A stretch of 17,965 nucleotides of DNA from the NCBI GenBank assembly GCA_036518955.1, contig DATDMG010000246.1:1-17965 (forward strand). The letters are read 5' to 3'. The translations under genes were made by a program, and so were the position numbers. This document shows, piece after piece, positions 7,441-14,213 of the stretch; position 1 is the stretch's first letter, and every line of letters begins with the position of its first letter. The stretch comes from DATDMG01 sp036518955 (GTDB taxonomy: Bacteria > Actinomycetota > Actinomycetes > Actinomycetales > Kineosporiaceae). The notes under the pieces are model-generated. The model ran no database searches and had not been told where the DNA came from. It saw nothing but the letters and a program-made list of their open reading frames with translations.

Positions 7441-7602
7441 GCGACAAGCCGCACAGCGGTGGACACGTCCCTGCGCCTACTCACGGCGGCAGATCCGCGT
7501 GTTGCATCGAGCAGTCATCTGGAGCGAGGGATGCATGAGGGGAACGGTTACGCAGTTCGCTGGCCCCGATGTCGTTGAACGACATCGCCTGACCAAGAGG
7601 GC

Positions 7603-7857
7603 TCAGCTGGGACCGTTGCGCCACCGAGTATGGCTTCGAACAAGTGTGCCACCGGGCGTCCAGGCCGCCACCGAAGGGTTGCCCGGCATCGAAGGGTTGC
7701 CCGGCATCGCTCGGCTCCCGGCGAGCCGCGCCACGCCCGTAGTCGCCAGGACGACGAGGCCGAGCGACAAGACCAGCCAGCCCGGCCCCGGCAAGGGCAC
7801 CATGACGAGACCCGTGACCACGAGGATCACGCCGACTCCCGCCAGCCATCTGATCAC
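7603..7857 (-). CDS. PGPGW-motif small membrane protein
   Basis: An 84-residue protein whose first half, MIRWLAGVGVILVVTGLVMV then PLPGPGWLVLSLGLVVLA, carries the defining PGPGW motif (residues 24-28) between two hydrophobic helices (about 5-22 and 27-43). This is the PGPGW/TIGR02611 family of putative transmembrane proteins of unknown function. Family members often continue with a basic juxtamembrane helix. Here the sequence instead runs into a duplicated MPGNPS hexapeptide and a tail without family features, so the C-terminus may be altered. ATG 7857 is preceded by a weak AAGG-type site (AGGTTACCTTGATCC region). It is monocistronic or shares transcription with the small gene at 7938-8129. 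Confidence 0.72.
   Translation of the reverse strand: MIRWLAGVGVILVVTGLVMVPLPGPGWLVLSLGLVVLATTGVARLAGSRAMPGNPSMPGNPSVAAWTPGGTLVRSHTRWRNGPS
7672..7707. repeat. Two tandem copies of an 18-bp unit in the PGPGW gene
   Basis: CGAAGGGTTGCCCGGCAT at 7672-7689 is repeated exactly at 7690-7707. Read on the minus strand it adds one in-frame copy of Met-Pro-Gly-Asn-Pro-Ser to the protein tail. Confidence 0.95.
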
Positions 7858-7937
7858 CGGATCAAGGTAACCTCACGCCAAGGACCCGGGTACGACCGGC
7901 GGCATGGCGAGCGCTTGCTGCCGGCGGTGGAGTCGCC

Positions 7938-8129
7938 TCAGGGGGCCACCACCGTGGGATGGCTGTCGCCCCGCGACGTCCGGAGCTCCACTCGAGACCA
8001 GATGCGCGGTGCGTGACGGAACAGCGGCTCGACGGAGTCAGCGGCCCTGGCATCGGGGAAGGCGACGACGGTCATGCCGTCAGCAGCCAGAAATAGGCCG
8101 ACGGGCCGGCGGACGGTCATCGAGCTCAA
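7938..8129 (-). CDS. Small hypothetical protein
   Basis: A 63-residue frame best started at TTG 8129, which has AGGAG five bases upstream; an ATG follows three codons later. It reads MTVRRPVGLFLAADGMTVVA, then FPDARAADSVEPLFRHAPRI, and ends SHPTVVAP. The mixture of hydrophobic and charged residues looks protein-like, unlike the Arg/Pro/Ser-rich chance frames nearby. I recognise no family, membrane segment or motif. It lies between the MarR gene and the PGPGW gene in the same direction, 80 bases upstream of the latter. Confidence 0.42.
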   Translation of the reverse strand: MSSMTVRRPVGLFLAADGMTVVAFPDARAADSVEPLFRHAPRIWSRVELRTSRGDSHPTVVAP

Positions 8130-8235
8130 CGCGTCTCCTGCCGGTCCGGACGTTGCGACGGCCGCGCCGGGTGCGTGGGCACCAGCGCGGCCGTGATGCG
8201 TCCATCGTCGGTCCTCCCGACGGGTTCGCACCCCT

Positions 8236-8274
8236 GGTTGTCATCACAGTCGTCCGGTTGTCACACAGTCGTCG
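8236..8274. repeat. Imperfect tandem repeat of about 20 bp
   Basis: GGTTGTCATCACAGTCGTCC (8236-8255) is followed by GGTTGTCACACAGTCGTCGC (8256-8274, one base shorter after alignment). It lies between the MarR stop codon and the start of the small gene at 8129, in otherwise noncoding DNA (8130-8382). It could be an operator with two binding sites or a remnant. Confidence 0.75.
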
Positions 8275-8382
8275 CACTACGCCGATGGGCGTCGAAAGGT
8301 GCCTCCGGCGCGACGAGTGGCACTCAGTGACACCAGGAGCTGTTCTGGTTGATCTTAACTGTGGTGTCGGCGGCATCTGACC

Positions 8383-8850
8383 TCACCCGGCAGGGTTGCC
8401 TCGTGCGGTGCGAGCCGTCGCGCCGTCCAAGGCGCCGATCAGGTGGGTCAGCAGCTCGGTGAGCAGTTCCTGCTCGCTGTCGCCAAGGGCGAGGTCGGCC
8501 AGGCTCGAGCCGAGCTCGCGCTGGATCCGGGTGTGCAGCGCGCGCCCTCGCGGCGTGAGGTAGGCCCGGATCCGGCGCCGATCGACGTCGTCGACCCGGC
8601 GGTACACGAGATTGGTCTCGCAGAGTCCGTCAACGAGCTTGGTGAGCGTGGCGGGGGGTAAGCCGGCCTGCTCGGCCAGTTCACTCATCGGACGGCCGCC
8701 CTCGACGGCGAGCAGCGTGAGCACCCGCCAGGAGGCGGGCGAGTGGCCCTGCGCCAGGAGGATGGTCGCGAGGTGGCGATCCATGAGCCGCTCGGCCCGG
8801 CTCAGCACCTGCACCAGATCACCGGCCCGACGTCCTGGCTGACCGGTCAT
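8383..8850 (-). CDS. MarR-family transcriptional regulator
   Basis: A 155-residue protein with the MarR winged helix-turn-helix: LRVLTLLAVEGG-type helix (SWRVLTLLAVEGGRPMSELA), recognition helix region LPPATLTKLVDGLCETNLVY, and wing RRVDDVDRRRIRAYLTPRGR with the conserved DxRxxxxxLTxxG pattern. Helical ends form the dimer interface. ATG 8850 is chosen because GGAG lies about seven bases upstream; an in-frame ATG at 8880 has no ribosome site. It is divergent from the UrtA-like receptor gene at 8948, with about 97 bases between the starts, so it probably controls that gene and itself from the shared region. The ligand is unknown; given the neighbour, an amide- or urea-like compound is a guess. 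Confidence 0.9.
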   Translation of the reverse strand: MTGQPGRRAGDLVQVLSRAERLMDRHLATILLAQGHSPASWRVLTLLAVEGGRPMSELAEQAGLPPATLTKLVDGLCETNLVYRRVDDVDRRRIRAYLTPRGRALHTRIQRELGSSLADLALGDSEQELLTELLTHLIGALDGATARTARGNPAG

Positions 8851-8947
8851 GTCTCTCTCCGTTTCGGTGAGGGTCGCCATGGTACAGAACGGTTGCAGCC
8901 GACGGAATGACCTGGAGAACGGCCCGGCGACACGGGACCATGCGACC

Positions 8948-10090
8948 ATGCCTGCTCGCGCTTGGCAGCCTCGCATCGGCCCACCGATCTCTGGGCCCCG
9001 CGATGCGCTGTCACGCCTACCGCACGAGCTGATCGACCTCACGGACGGCTCGCTCGGGATCGCTCTCGTGATTCCCCTGCAGGGGCCGGCCGGCCTGTTC
9101 GGGCCCAGTTGCGAACTGTGCGCCGCGCTTGCCGTCGAGGAGATCAACGCGGCGCGCGGCGTTCTCGGCCGGGAGCTGAAGCTGATCACTGTCGACGGCG
9201 GGGCGCCACCGGAGAGCGTTGCCGCCGAGGTGGAGGCCCTGGTTTCGGTGGGGGCCGTGCACGGGGTGACGGGATGGCACATCTCGTCGGTCCGGCAGGC
9301 GGTGGCACCCCGCGTCGCGCACCGGGTTCCGTACGTCTACACGGCGCTGTACGAAGGTGGTGAGCGCAGCGGTGGCGTGTTCCTCACCAGCGAGACGCCC
9401 GATGCCCAACTGCTCCCTGCGATGCGTTTCCTGACCCTCGAGCGCCGCCTGAGGCGGTGGTTCGTCGTCGGTAACGACTACGTGTGGCCGCGGCGCACCG
9501 CACGCCTGGCGCGACGGTATGCGCGGGAGTGTGGCGCCAGGATCTGCGGGGAGCGGTTCGTGCCGCTCGGAACGCACGATTTCGGTGACGTCCTCGCCCA
9601 GATCCAGCACGCGGACGCCGACGCCGTGCTCATGTTGCTCGTCGGCAACGACGCCGTGCGGTTCAACCGAGCCTTCGCTCGCAGGGGGCTCGATCAGCGG
9701 TGCGTCCGGCTCAGCACGCTGATGGACGAGAACATGCTCCTCGGCAGCGGGACTGCGGCCACGGACGACCTCTTCAGCGCGGCCGGTTTCTTCGCCTCGC
9801 TCGTGACGCCCGAGAACCTCGACTTCCACGGGCGTTACGCGAGCCGGTTCGGGGTGGAGGCCCCGCCGCTCGGCAGCCTGGGCGAATCCTGTTACGAGGG
9901 GGTGCTGCTGCTCGCGGCACTCATCGAGCGGGCGCGCACGCTGGACGTCCGGGCGATCGACGCCGGTGCCTCCGGCGTGGCGTACGAGGGTCCCCGCGGG
10001 CTGCTGCAACTGCGACGCCGCCACGTCCGCCAGCGCATCTACCTCGCGCAGGCCCGCGGCCTCGACTTCGACGTGGTGATGCAGCTCTGA
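8948..10090 (+). CDS. UrtA/AmiC-like receptor protein without signal peptide
   Basis: A 380-residue type I periplasmic-binding fold protein (Peripla_BP_5/6 family). LGIALVIPLQGPAGLFGPSC at about 36-55 matches VKIGLLNSLSGTMAIS of UrtA downstream. Further matches are AVEEINAARGVLGRELKLIT, VTGWHISSVRQAVAP, VPYVYTALYEG, VVGNDYVWPR and the GTHDFGDVLAQI segment. No signal peptide or lipobox precedes the domain at either candidate start (ATG 8948, or ATG 8879 with GAGGG upstream but almost overlapping the MarR start). It is therefore likely cytoplasmic. Known relatives that stay in the cytoplasm include AmiC, the amide sensor that controls AmiR in Pseudomonas. No AmiR/ANTAR gene is adjacent. The divergent MarR gene suggests a sensing role, or a receptor whose export signal was lost. 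The similarity is solid; the ligand and role are inferred. Confidence 0.85.
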   Translation: MPARAWQPRIGPPISGPRDALSRLPHELIDLTDGSLGIALVIPLQGPAGLFGPSCELCAALAVEEINAARGVLGRELKLITVDGGAPPESVAAEVEALVSVGAVHGVTGWHISSVRQAVAPRVAHRVPYVYTALYEGGERSGGVFLTSETPDAQLLPAMRFLTLERRLRRWFVVGNDYVWPRRTARLARRYARECGARICGERFVPLGTHDFGDVLAQIQHADADAVLMLLVGNDAVRFNRAFARRGLDQRCVRLSTLMDENMLLGSGTAATDDLFSAAGFFASLVTPENLDFHGRYASRFGVEAPPLGSLGESCYEGVLLLAALIERARTLDVRAIDAGASGVAYEGPRGLLQLRRRHVRQRIYLAQARGLDFDVVMQL

Positions 10091-10122
10091 CGTCGACCAG
10101 CCCGGACGTGGTTTAGAGATCT

Positions 10123-10432
10123 TCATGGCCGTAGCCGCCCGGTCAACCGGGCCGGCAGGCCCTTGGCCGCCCACCGCTGGAAGAACGCGTACACCGCCGT
10201 GTGCGGCGGGAAGTCCACCGGCAGAGCCCGCCACTCGATGCCGTTGCGGACCACGTACGCGATCGCCTCCACCATCGCCCGCAGGTCGTGCGCCATCGGC
10301 CGGCCCGTCGCACGCTTCAGCTCGGCCATCACCTCCACCGCCCGCGGACGCAGCACCTCCCACTCCGCATCAGTCAGGTCCGATGGGTAGGAACGGACAC
10401 GATCACGACACCAGCACCCCGGACAGGAAGTG
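10123..10432 (-). mobile_element. IS5-type transposase N-terminal remnant
   Basis: The minus strand reads CPGCWCRDRVRSYPSDLTDA, then EWEVLRPRAVEVMAELKRAT, MVEAIAYVVRNGIEWRALPV and DFPPHTAVYAFFQRW before a stop at 10123. This is the N-terminal helical domain (DUF4096 type) of IS5-family transposases of actinobacteria. The DDE catalytic part, usually a further 150-200 residues, is missing. No proper start codon is found near the expected N-terminus. It is an inactive remnant between the receptor gene and the urea operon. Terminal inverted repeats were not identified. Confidence 0.8.
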
Positions 10433-10660
10433 CCGGCGCGTTCGACGAGGGCAGTAGACAGGCATCGGCGGGTTCTTGGCGTGGGCGGATTCGACACCGA
10501 TCCACTACCAAGGACCCGTCGCCATCCCCGGGCAACACGCCCATACGATCCCGAACTGTCACGAACGGACGTGCCGCAGACCCCACTGTGGCCGCTTACC
10601 AGCAGGCTCTGACATCGGCTCAGCTCTGACGCCGGTGGTGTCGGTCGGCGAGGGTGGAAC
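10433..10660. other. No gene recognised upstream of the urtA leader
   Basis: Noncoding-looking DNA between the IS5 remnant and the promoter-like element at 10664. Overlapping frames exist on both strands, but none has a motif or ribosome site. It may include former insertion-sequence DNA. Confidence 0.45.
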
Positions 10661-10663
10661 GTC

Positions 10664-10693
10664 TTGACACGATCGCAGGGTCGGCACCAAGAT
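10664..10693 (+). promoter_or_regulatory. Sigma70-like promoter ahead of the structured leader
   Basis: A perfect -35 TTGACA (10664-10669) is followed after 18 bases by CAAGAT (10688-10693), a moderate -10. Transcription would start near 10700 and run through the inverted repeats and terminator toward urtA. The -10 is weak and partly overlaps the outer arm 10689-10696. Confidence 0.45.
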
Positions 10694-10792
10694 GCTTCCT
10701 GTGTGAAGGATTCTGATCCGGTGATCGCCCGGATCGGTGGTTCGCTCGTCATCCGGCACCGGATCAGAGTGAAGAGTTGAGAGCATCTTTTT
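10689..10792 (+). ncRNA. Candidate structured leader RNA or interleaved operator upstream of urtA
   Basis: Arms 10710-10723 and 10757-10770 pair over 14 bp with one G-U pair; the core is CTGATCCGGTG against CACCGGATCAG. Inside, CCGGAT (10729-10734) pairs with ATCCGG (10751-10756). The four elements can also pair locally: GATCCGG 10715-10721 with CCGGATC 10729-10735 (7-base loop), and ATCCG 10751-10755 with CGGAT 10760-10764 (4-base loop). The element can thus be one long hairpin or two short ones. AAGATGCT (10689-10696) and AGCATCTT (10782-10789) could close the whole as a junction, with T5 at 10788-10792 after it. I do not recognise a known riboswitch. It could instead be a DNA operator or an insertion-sequence end. 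Confidence 0.45.
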
Positions 10793-10810
10793 GGGCCCGT
10801 CGTGAGGGCT

Positions 10811-10851
10811 GCAGAAAGGCTGATCTTGAGAGATCAGCCTTTCTGCTTTTT
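10811..10851 (+). terminator. Intrinsic terminator with perfect 15-bp stem and T5 tract
   Basis: GCAGAAAGGCTGATC (10811-10825), loop TTGAGA, and the exact complement GATCAGCCTTTCTGC (10832-10846), then TTTTT (10847-10851). Textbook plus-strand Rho-independent terminators of this quality are uncommon in such GC-rich genomes. It lies 120 bases before urtA and after the structured element. It would end any transcript started at 10664, either conditionally (attenuation) or always (small RNA or insulation from the IS remnant). Confidence 0.88.
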
Positions 10852-10861
10852 GGTCACTCAC

Positions 10862-10910
10862 TAGAATTCTGCGAGACCGTAGATTAAGCGAACGGAAATC
10901 ATCGTGAAAC
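10862..10910 (+). promoter_or_regulatory. Probable urtA promoter -10 and GlnR-like half-sites
   Basis: TAGAAT (10862-10867) matches the -10 consensus at five of six bases; no good -35 sits at the right distance. Downstream, GAGAC (10873), TTAAG (10884), GAAAT (10895) and GAAAC (10906) are spaced exactly 11 bases apart, the period of GlnR boxes (GTNAC-n6-GAAAC). The first two fit the consensus poorly. Nitrogen control by GlnR is expected for urea uptake and urease genes in actinobacteria, so this is a plausible but unproven operator. Confidence 0.35.
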
Positions 10911-10970
10911 AAAGTGGCTGGACACTGAGCCGAAGTCATCTCTTACCCGGCAAGGAATGAGGAGGGTTCT

Positions 10971-12227
10971 ATGTCCATGGTTTGCGGCCGCCGGACGGCG
11001 GTGTATTCGGCGTGTCTCGCTGCAGTGGTGACGCTCGCGGCCTGCGGGAGCAAGGTCGGCTCATCCAGCAGCTCGTCCTCGTCCGCCCCGGCCGCGGCCA
11101 TCGCCGTGTCGGGCGACTCAGTCAAGATCGGGCTGCTCAACTCGCTGTCCGGCACGATGGCCATCAGCGAGGTCACCGTGAAGAACTCGCTCATGCTGGC
11201 TGTCGACGAGATCAACGCCTCGGGTGGTGTCCTGGGCAAGAAGCTGGTGCCGGTGAGCGAGGACGGTGCCTCCGACTGGCCGACCTTCGCCGAGAAGGCC
11301 CAGAAACTGATCAGCGTCGACCGCGTGGCGGCAGTGTTCGGTGGCTGGACGTCGGCGAGCCGAAAGCAGATGCTCCCCGTCTTCGAGAAGAACAAGGCGC
11401 TGCTGTTCTACCCCGTGCAGTACGAGGGCTTGGAGGCCTCGCCCTATATCTTCTACAGCGGGGCCACGACGAATCAGCAGATCATCCCCGGGCTCGACTA
11501 CCTCAAGAGCCAGGGCAAGACGAAGATCTATCTCGTGGGGAGCGACTACGTCTTCCCCCGGACGGCCAACAAGGAGATCAAGGCCTACGCCGCGGCGAAC
11601 GGAATGACGATCGTGGGTGAGGACTACAAGCCGTTGGGCAACACCGAGTTCAGTGCGATCGTGGACAAGGTGAAGGCCGCCAAGCCGGACGCGGTGTTCA
11701 ACACTCTGAACGGCGACAGCAACGTCGCCTTCTGGAAGCAGTACAAGTCGATCGGCCTGTCGCCGGCGATGACACCGGTGATCTCGGTGTCCATCGCCGA
11801 GGAGGAGGCCAAGGCGATCGGCCCGGCGTATCTCGCCGGCCAGCTCACCGCCTGGAACTACTACATGACCACGCCTGGCGGGGCGAACAAGAAGTTCGTT
11901 CAGGCGTACCAGGCCAAGTACGGGGCCGACAAGCCGACGTCCGACCCCATGGAGGCCGCGTACGTCTCGGTGTACCTGTGGAAGAAGATGGTCGAGAAGG
12001 CCGGCTCCTTCGAGGTCGAGAAGGTCAAGGCGGCCGCGGACGGCATCACGTTCGACGCGCCCGAGGGCACGGTGGTGGTCGACGGATCCAACCACCACAT
12101 CTCCAAGACGGCCCGGATCGGCAAGATCGGCGCAGACGGCTCGATCACCGAGGTCTGGAACTCCGGCCAGCCCATCAAGCCGGACCCCTTCCTGAAGTCC
12201 TACCCCTGGGCCGCCGGCCTCGCCTGA
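10971..12227 (+). CDS. urtA: Urea ABC transporter substrate-binding lipoprotein UrtA
   Basis: A 418-residue lipoprotein: signal peptide with lipobox LAAC (cysteine 25), a poly-Ser linker (about 31-38), then the type I binding fold. VKIGLLNSLSGTMAISEVTV (51-70), FGGWTSASRKQMLPVFEKNK (113-132) and YPVQYEGLE (137-145) are hallmarks of urea-binding UrtA/FmdD-type proteins, as are GSDYVFPRT and MEAAYVSVYLW. It captures urea (some relatives bind short amides) outside the membrane and delivers it to UrtBC. ATG 10971 has GAGGAGGG five bases upstream. It is the first gene of the operon, with a complex leader upstream and a 25-base gap to urtB. The closest relative in the window is the signal-less receptor at 8948-10090. 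Confidence 0.95.
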   Translation: MSMVCGRRTAVYSACLAAVVTLAACGSKVGSSSSSSSSAPAAAIAVSGDSVKIGLLNSLSGTMAISEVTVKNSLMLAVDEINASGGVLGKKLVPVSEDGASDWPTFAEKAQKLISVDRVAAVFGGWTSASRKQMLPVFEKNKALLFYPVQYEGLEASPYIFYSGATTNQQIIPGLDYLKSQGKTKIYLVGSDYVFPRTANKEIKAYAAANGMTIVGEDYKPLGNTEFSAIVDKVKAAKPDAVFNTLNGDSNVAFWKQYKSIGLSPAMTPVISVSIAEEEAKAIGPAYLAGQLTAWNYYMTTPGGANKKFVQAYQAKYGADKPTSDPMEAAYVSVYLWKKMVEKAGSFEVEKVKAAADGITFDAPEGTVVVDGSNHHISKTARIGKIGADGSITEVWNSGQPIKPDPFLKSYPWAAGLA

Positions 12228-12252
12228 GGCGGGCCTGCCCTCCGGACACCGG

Positions 12253-13140
12253 GTGAGGTCATTGATCATCAACCAGCTCTTCACCGGCGTCAGCTTCGGC
12301 GCCGTCCTGCTGCTCGTGGCCCTCGGGCTCGCGCTGACCTTCGGGCAGATGAACGTCATCAACATGGCTCACGGCGAGCTCATCATGGCCGGTGCCTACA
12401 CGGTCTACGTGCTGCAGCAGGCCGTCAGCGGAGCCGGGACGTCGCTGCTGCTGGCGATCCCGGTGGCATTCGTCGTCTCCGGGGCGATCGGCTTGGTGCT
12501 GGAGATGCTCCTGCTGCGCCGGCTCTACGGCCGCCCGCTCGACACGCTGCTCGTGACCTGGGGCGTGGCGCTCGTCCTGCAGCAGGCGGCCCGCGACATC
12601 TTCGGCGCGCCGAACAAGCAGACCCTGGCGCCGGACTGGCTCACCGGGGCGGTGGAGCTCGGGGCGGTGACCCTTCCGGCCAGCCGGCTGTTCATCCTCG
12701 TGCTCGCCGTGGGCGCGGTGGCGGGCCTGTCCCTGCTGCTGCGATACACGTCACTCGGCCGCCGGATCCGGGCGGTGGTCCAGAACCGGGAGTTGGCCGA
12801 GACGAGCGGAATTCCCACCGTCCGGGTCGACCGGGTGACCTTCTTCATCGGTTCCGGGTTGGCCGGTGTCGCGGGGGTGGCGCTCACCCTGCTCGGCGCC
12901 ATCGGTCCGGCCATGGGTACGAGCTACATCATCGACGCCTTCCTCGTCGTCGTGGTCGGCGGCATCGGGCAGCTGAAGGGCAGTGTGATCATGGCGTTCG
13001 CACTGGGGATGCTCAACGCGCTGGCGGAGTACCAGGTGGGCGCCAGCGTCGCGAAGGTCATCGTGTTCGTGGCCATCGTGGCGTTCATCCAGTGGCGGCC
13101 GCAGGGGTTGTTCACGGTCCGGACCAGGAGCCTGGCGTGA
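12253..13140 (+). CDS. urtB: Urea ABC transporter permease UrtB
   Basis: A 295-residue membrane protein of the LivH/UrtB family. The N-terminus (NQLFTGVSFGAVLLLVALGL, ALTFGQMNVINMAHGELIMA) carries the family motif QMNVINMAHGE (32-42). The EAA-like cytoplasmic loop is at LGRRIRAVVQNRELAETSGI, followed by the last helices. About eight hydrophobic segments are visible. It pairs with UrtC to form the urea channel of the importer. The length fits the short form without the extra periplasmic N-terminal domain found in proteobacterial UrtB. The start is GTG 12253; a TTG at 12262 with GGTGAGG upstream is an alternative. The stop overlaps the urtC start by four bases. Confidence 0.94.
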   Translation: MRSLIINQLFTGVSFGAVLLLVALGLALTFGQMNVINMAHGELIMAGAYTVYVLQQAVSGAGTSLLLAIPVAFVVSGAIGLVLEMLLLRRLYGRPLDTLLVTWGVALVLQQAARDIFGAPNKQTLAPDWLTGAVELGAVTLPASRLFILVLAVGAVAGLSLLLRYTSLGRRIRAVVQNRELAETSGIPTVRVDRVTFFIGSGLAGVAGVALTLLGAIGPAMGTSYIIDAFLVVVVGGIGQLKGSVIMAFALGMLNALAEYQVGASVAKVIVFVAIVAFIQWRPQGLFTVRTRSLA

Positions 13141-14213
13141 CTCGGCTGACCGCCCCGGGACCGGTGCGCACCGCGCTGGGATTCGCCCTCGGTGCGGTGG
13201 CGCTGTTCGGGGTGGCGCCGGTCGCGCTCAGCGCCTTCCGGCTCGACCTGCTCGCCAAGTACCTCTGCTTCGCGATCGTGGCGGTCGGGATCGGGCTGGC
13301 CTGGGGCCGCGGCGGCATGCTCACGCTCGGCCAGGGGGTGTTCTTCGGCCTCGGTGCCTATCCGATGGCGATGCACCTCAAGCTCGCCGAGACCCCGGCG
13401 GGTCAGCTCCCCGACTTCATGCAGCTCTACGGCGAGGTCGACGCCCTGCCGTCGTGGTGGCGTCCGTTCACGTCGCCGGTGGTGGCGCTCCCGGCGGTGG
13501 TCCTGCTCCCCATGCTCGTGGCGTTCCTCCTCGGCTCGGCCGTCTTCCGCCGCCGGGTCCGCGGGCCGTACTTCGCGATCCTCAGCCAGGCGCTCGCCGC
13601 GGCGATGGCGATTCTCATCGTCGGCCAGCAGGGCACGACCGGCGGCACCAACGGGCTCACGGACATCCGGTCGTTCTTCGGCTTCGACCTCGACGACCCG
13701 GTCAACCGCCGGACGGTGTACTTCCTCGTCGCCGGCTCGCTCCTGGCCGTGCTCGCCGTGTCCCGGCAGCTGATCCAGAGCCGGTACGGCGAACTGCTGG
13801 TGGCCGTCCGCGACGCGGAGGAGCGGGTGCGCTTCCTCGGCTACGACCCCGCCCTGGTGAAGACGTGGGCCTACACGGTCGCGGCGGGTATGGCGGGCCT
13901 GGCGGGAGCGCTCTTCGTGTGCGTGGTGCGCGCCATCAACCCCGCCTCCATCGACATCGTGCCGTCGATCGGGTTCGTCATCGGCGCCGCGGTGGGTGGC
14001 CGGACGACGCTCGTCGGGCCGGCGCTCGGGGCGATCGCGGTCGCGTGGGCGAACACCGCCCTGTCCGAGCAGTACCCGGCCACCTGGTCCTACTTGCAGG
14101 GCGGTCTGTTCATCCTGGTGGTCGCCTTCCTCCCCGGTGGACTGGCGTCCCTCGGCCGCGTGCTGCCGGCCCGGCGGACGGTTCGCGCGGCCGAGCAGGA
14201 GGCCACCTCATGA
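13137..14213 (+). CDS. urtC: Urea ABC transporter permease UrtC
   Basis: A 358-residue permease of the LivM/UrtC family. Early helices precede WGRGGMLTLGQGVFFGLGAY, a signature of this family. Then come FAILSQALAAAMAILIVGQQ and GTTGGTNGLTDI, diagnostic of UrtC, and a cytoplasmic loop RYGELLVAVRDAEERVRFLG that contacts the ATPase. The start is GTG 13137, within the GTGA overlap with the urtB stop and with AGGAG upstream; this is preferred over an earlier in-frame ATG at 13092 that would lie inside urtB. Its stop overlaps the urtD start as ATGA. It forms the translocation pore with UrtB. Confidence 0.94.
   Translation: MTRLTAPGPVRTALGFALGAVALFGVAPVALSAFRLDLLAKYLCFAIVAVGIGLAWGRGGMLTLGQGVFFGLGAYPMAMHLKLAETPAGQLPDFMQLYGEVDALPSWWRPFTSPVVALPAVVLLPMLVAFLLGSAVFRRRVRGPYFAILSQALAAAMAILIVGQQGTTGGTNGLTDIRSFFGFDLDDPVNRRTVYFLVAGSLLAVLAVSRQLIQSRYGELLVAVRDAEERVRFLGYDPALVKTWAYTVAAGMAGLAGALFVCVVRAINPASIDIVPSIGFVIGAAVGGRTTLVGPALGAIAVAWANTALSEQYPATWSYLQGGLFILVVAFLPGGLASLGRVLPARRTVRAAEQEATS

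Noticed and set aside
9017..10363. Long minus-strand open frame (448 codons) opposite the receptor gene
   Set aside because: Antisense shadow; the receptor frame on the plus strand shows clear family similarity.
10710..10846. ANTAR-protein target with two hexaloop hairpins
   Set aside because: The only hexaloop (TTGAGA, in the terminator) lacks the conserved A at position 1 and G at position 4, and the other loops are 7, 4 or 16 bases.
10857..10970. Guanidine-I (ykkC) riboswitch before a urea-type transporter
   Set aside because: CTAGAATTCTG only superficially resembles the conserved CUAGGGUUCCG; the other conserved blocks are absent.
11118..12365. Minus-strand open frame of 415 codons opposite urtA
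   Set aside because: Antisense shadow of urtA.
13092..13136. Earlier ATG start for urtC at 13092
   Set aside because: It would overlap urtB by about 49 bases; the GTG at 13137 has AGGAG upstream and the usual four-base overlap.
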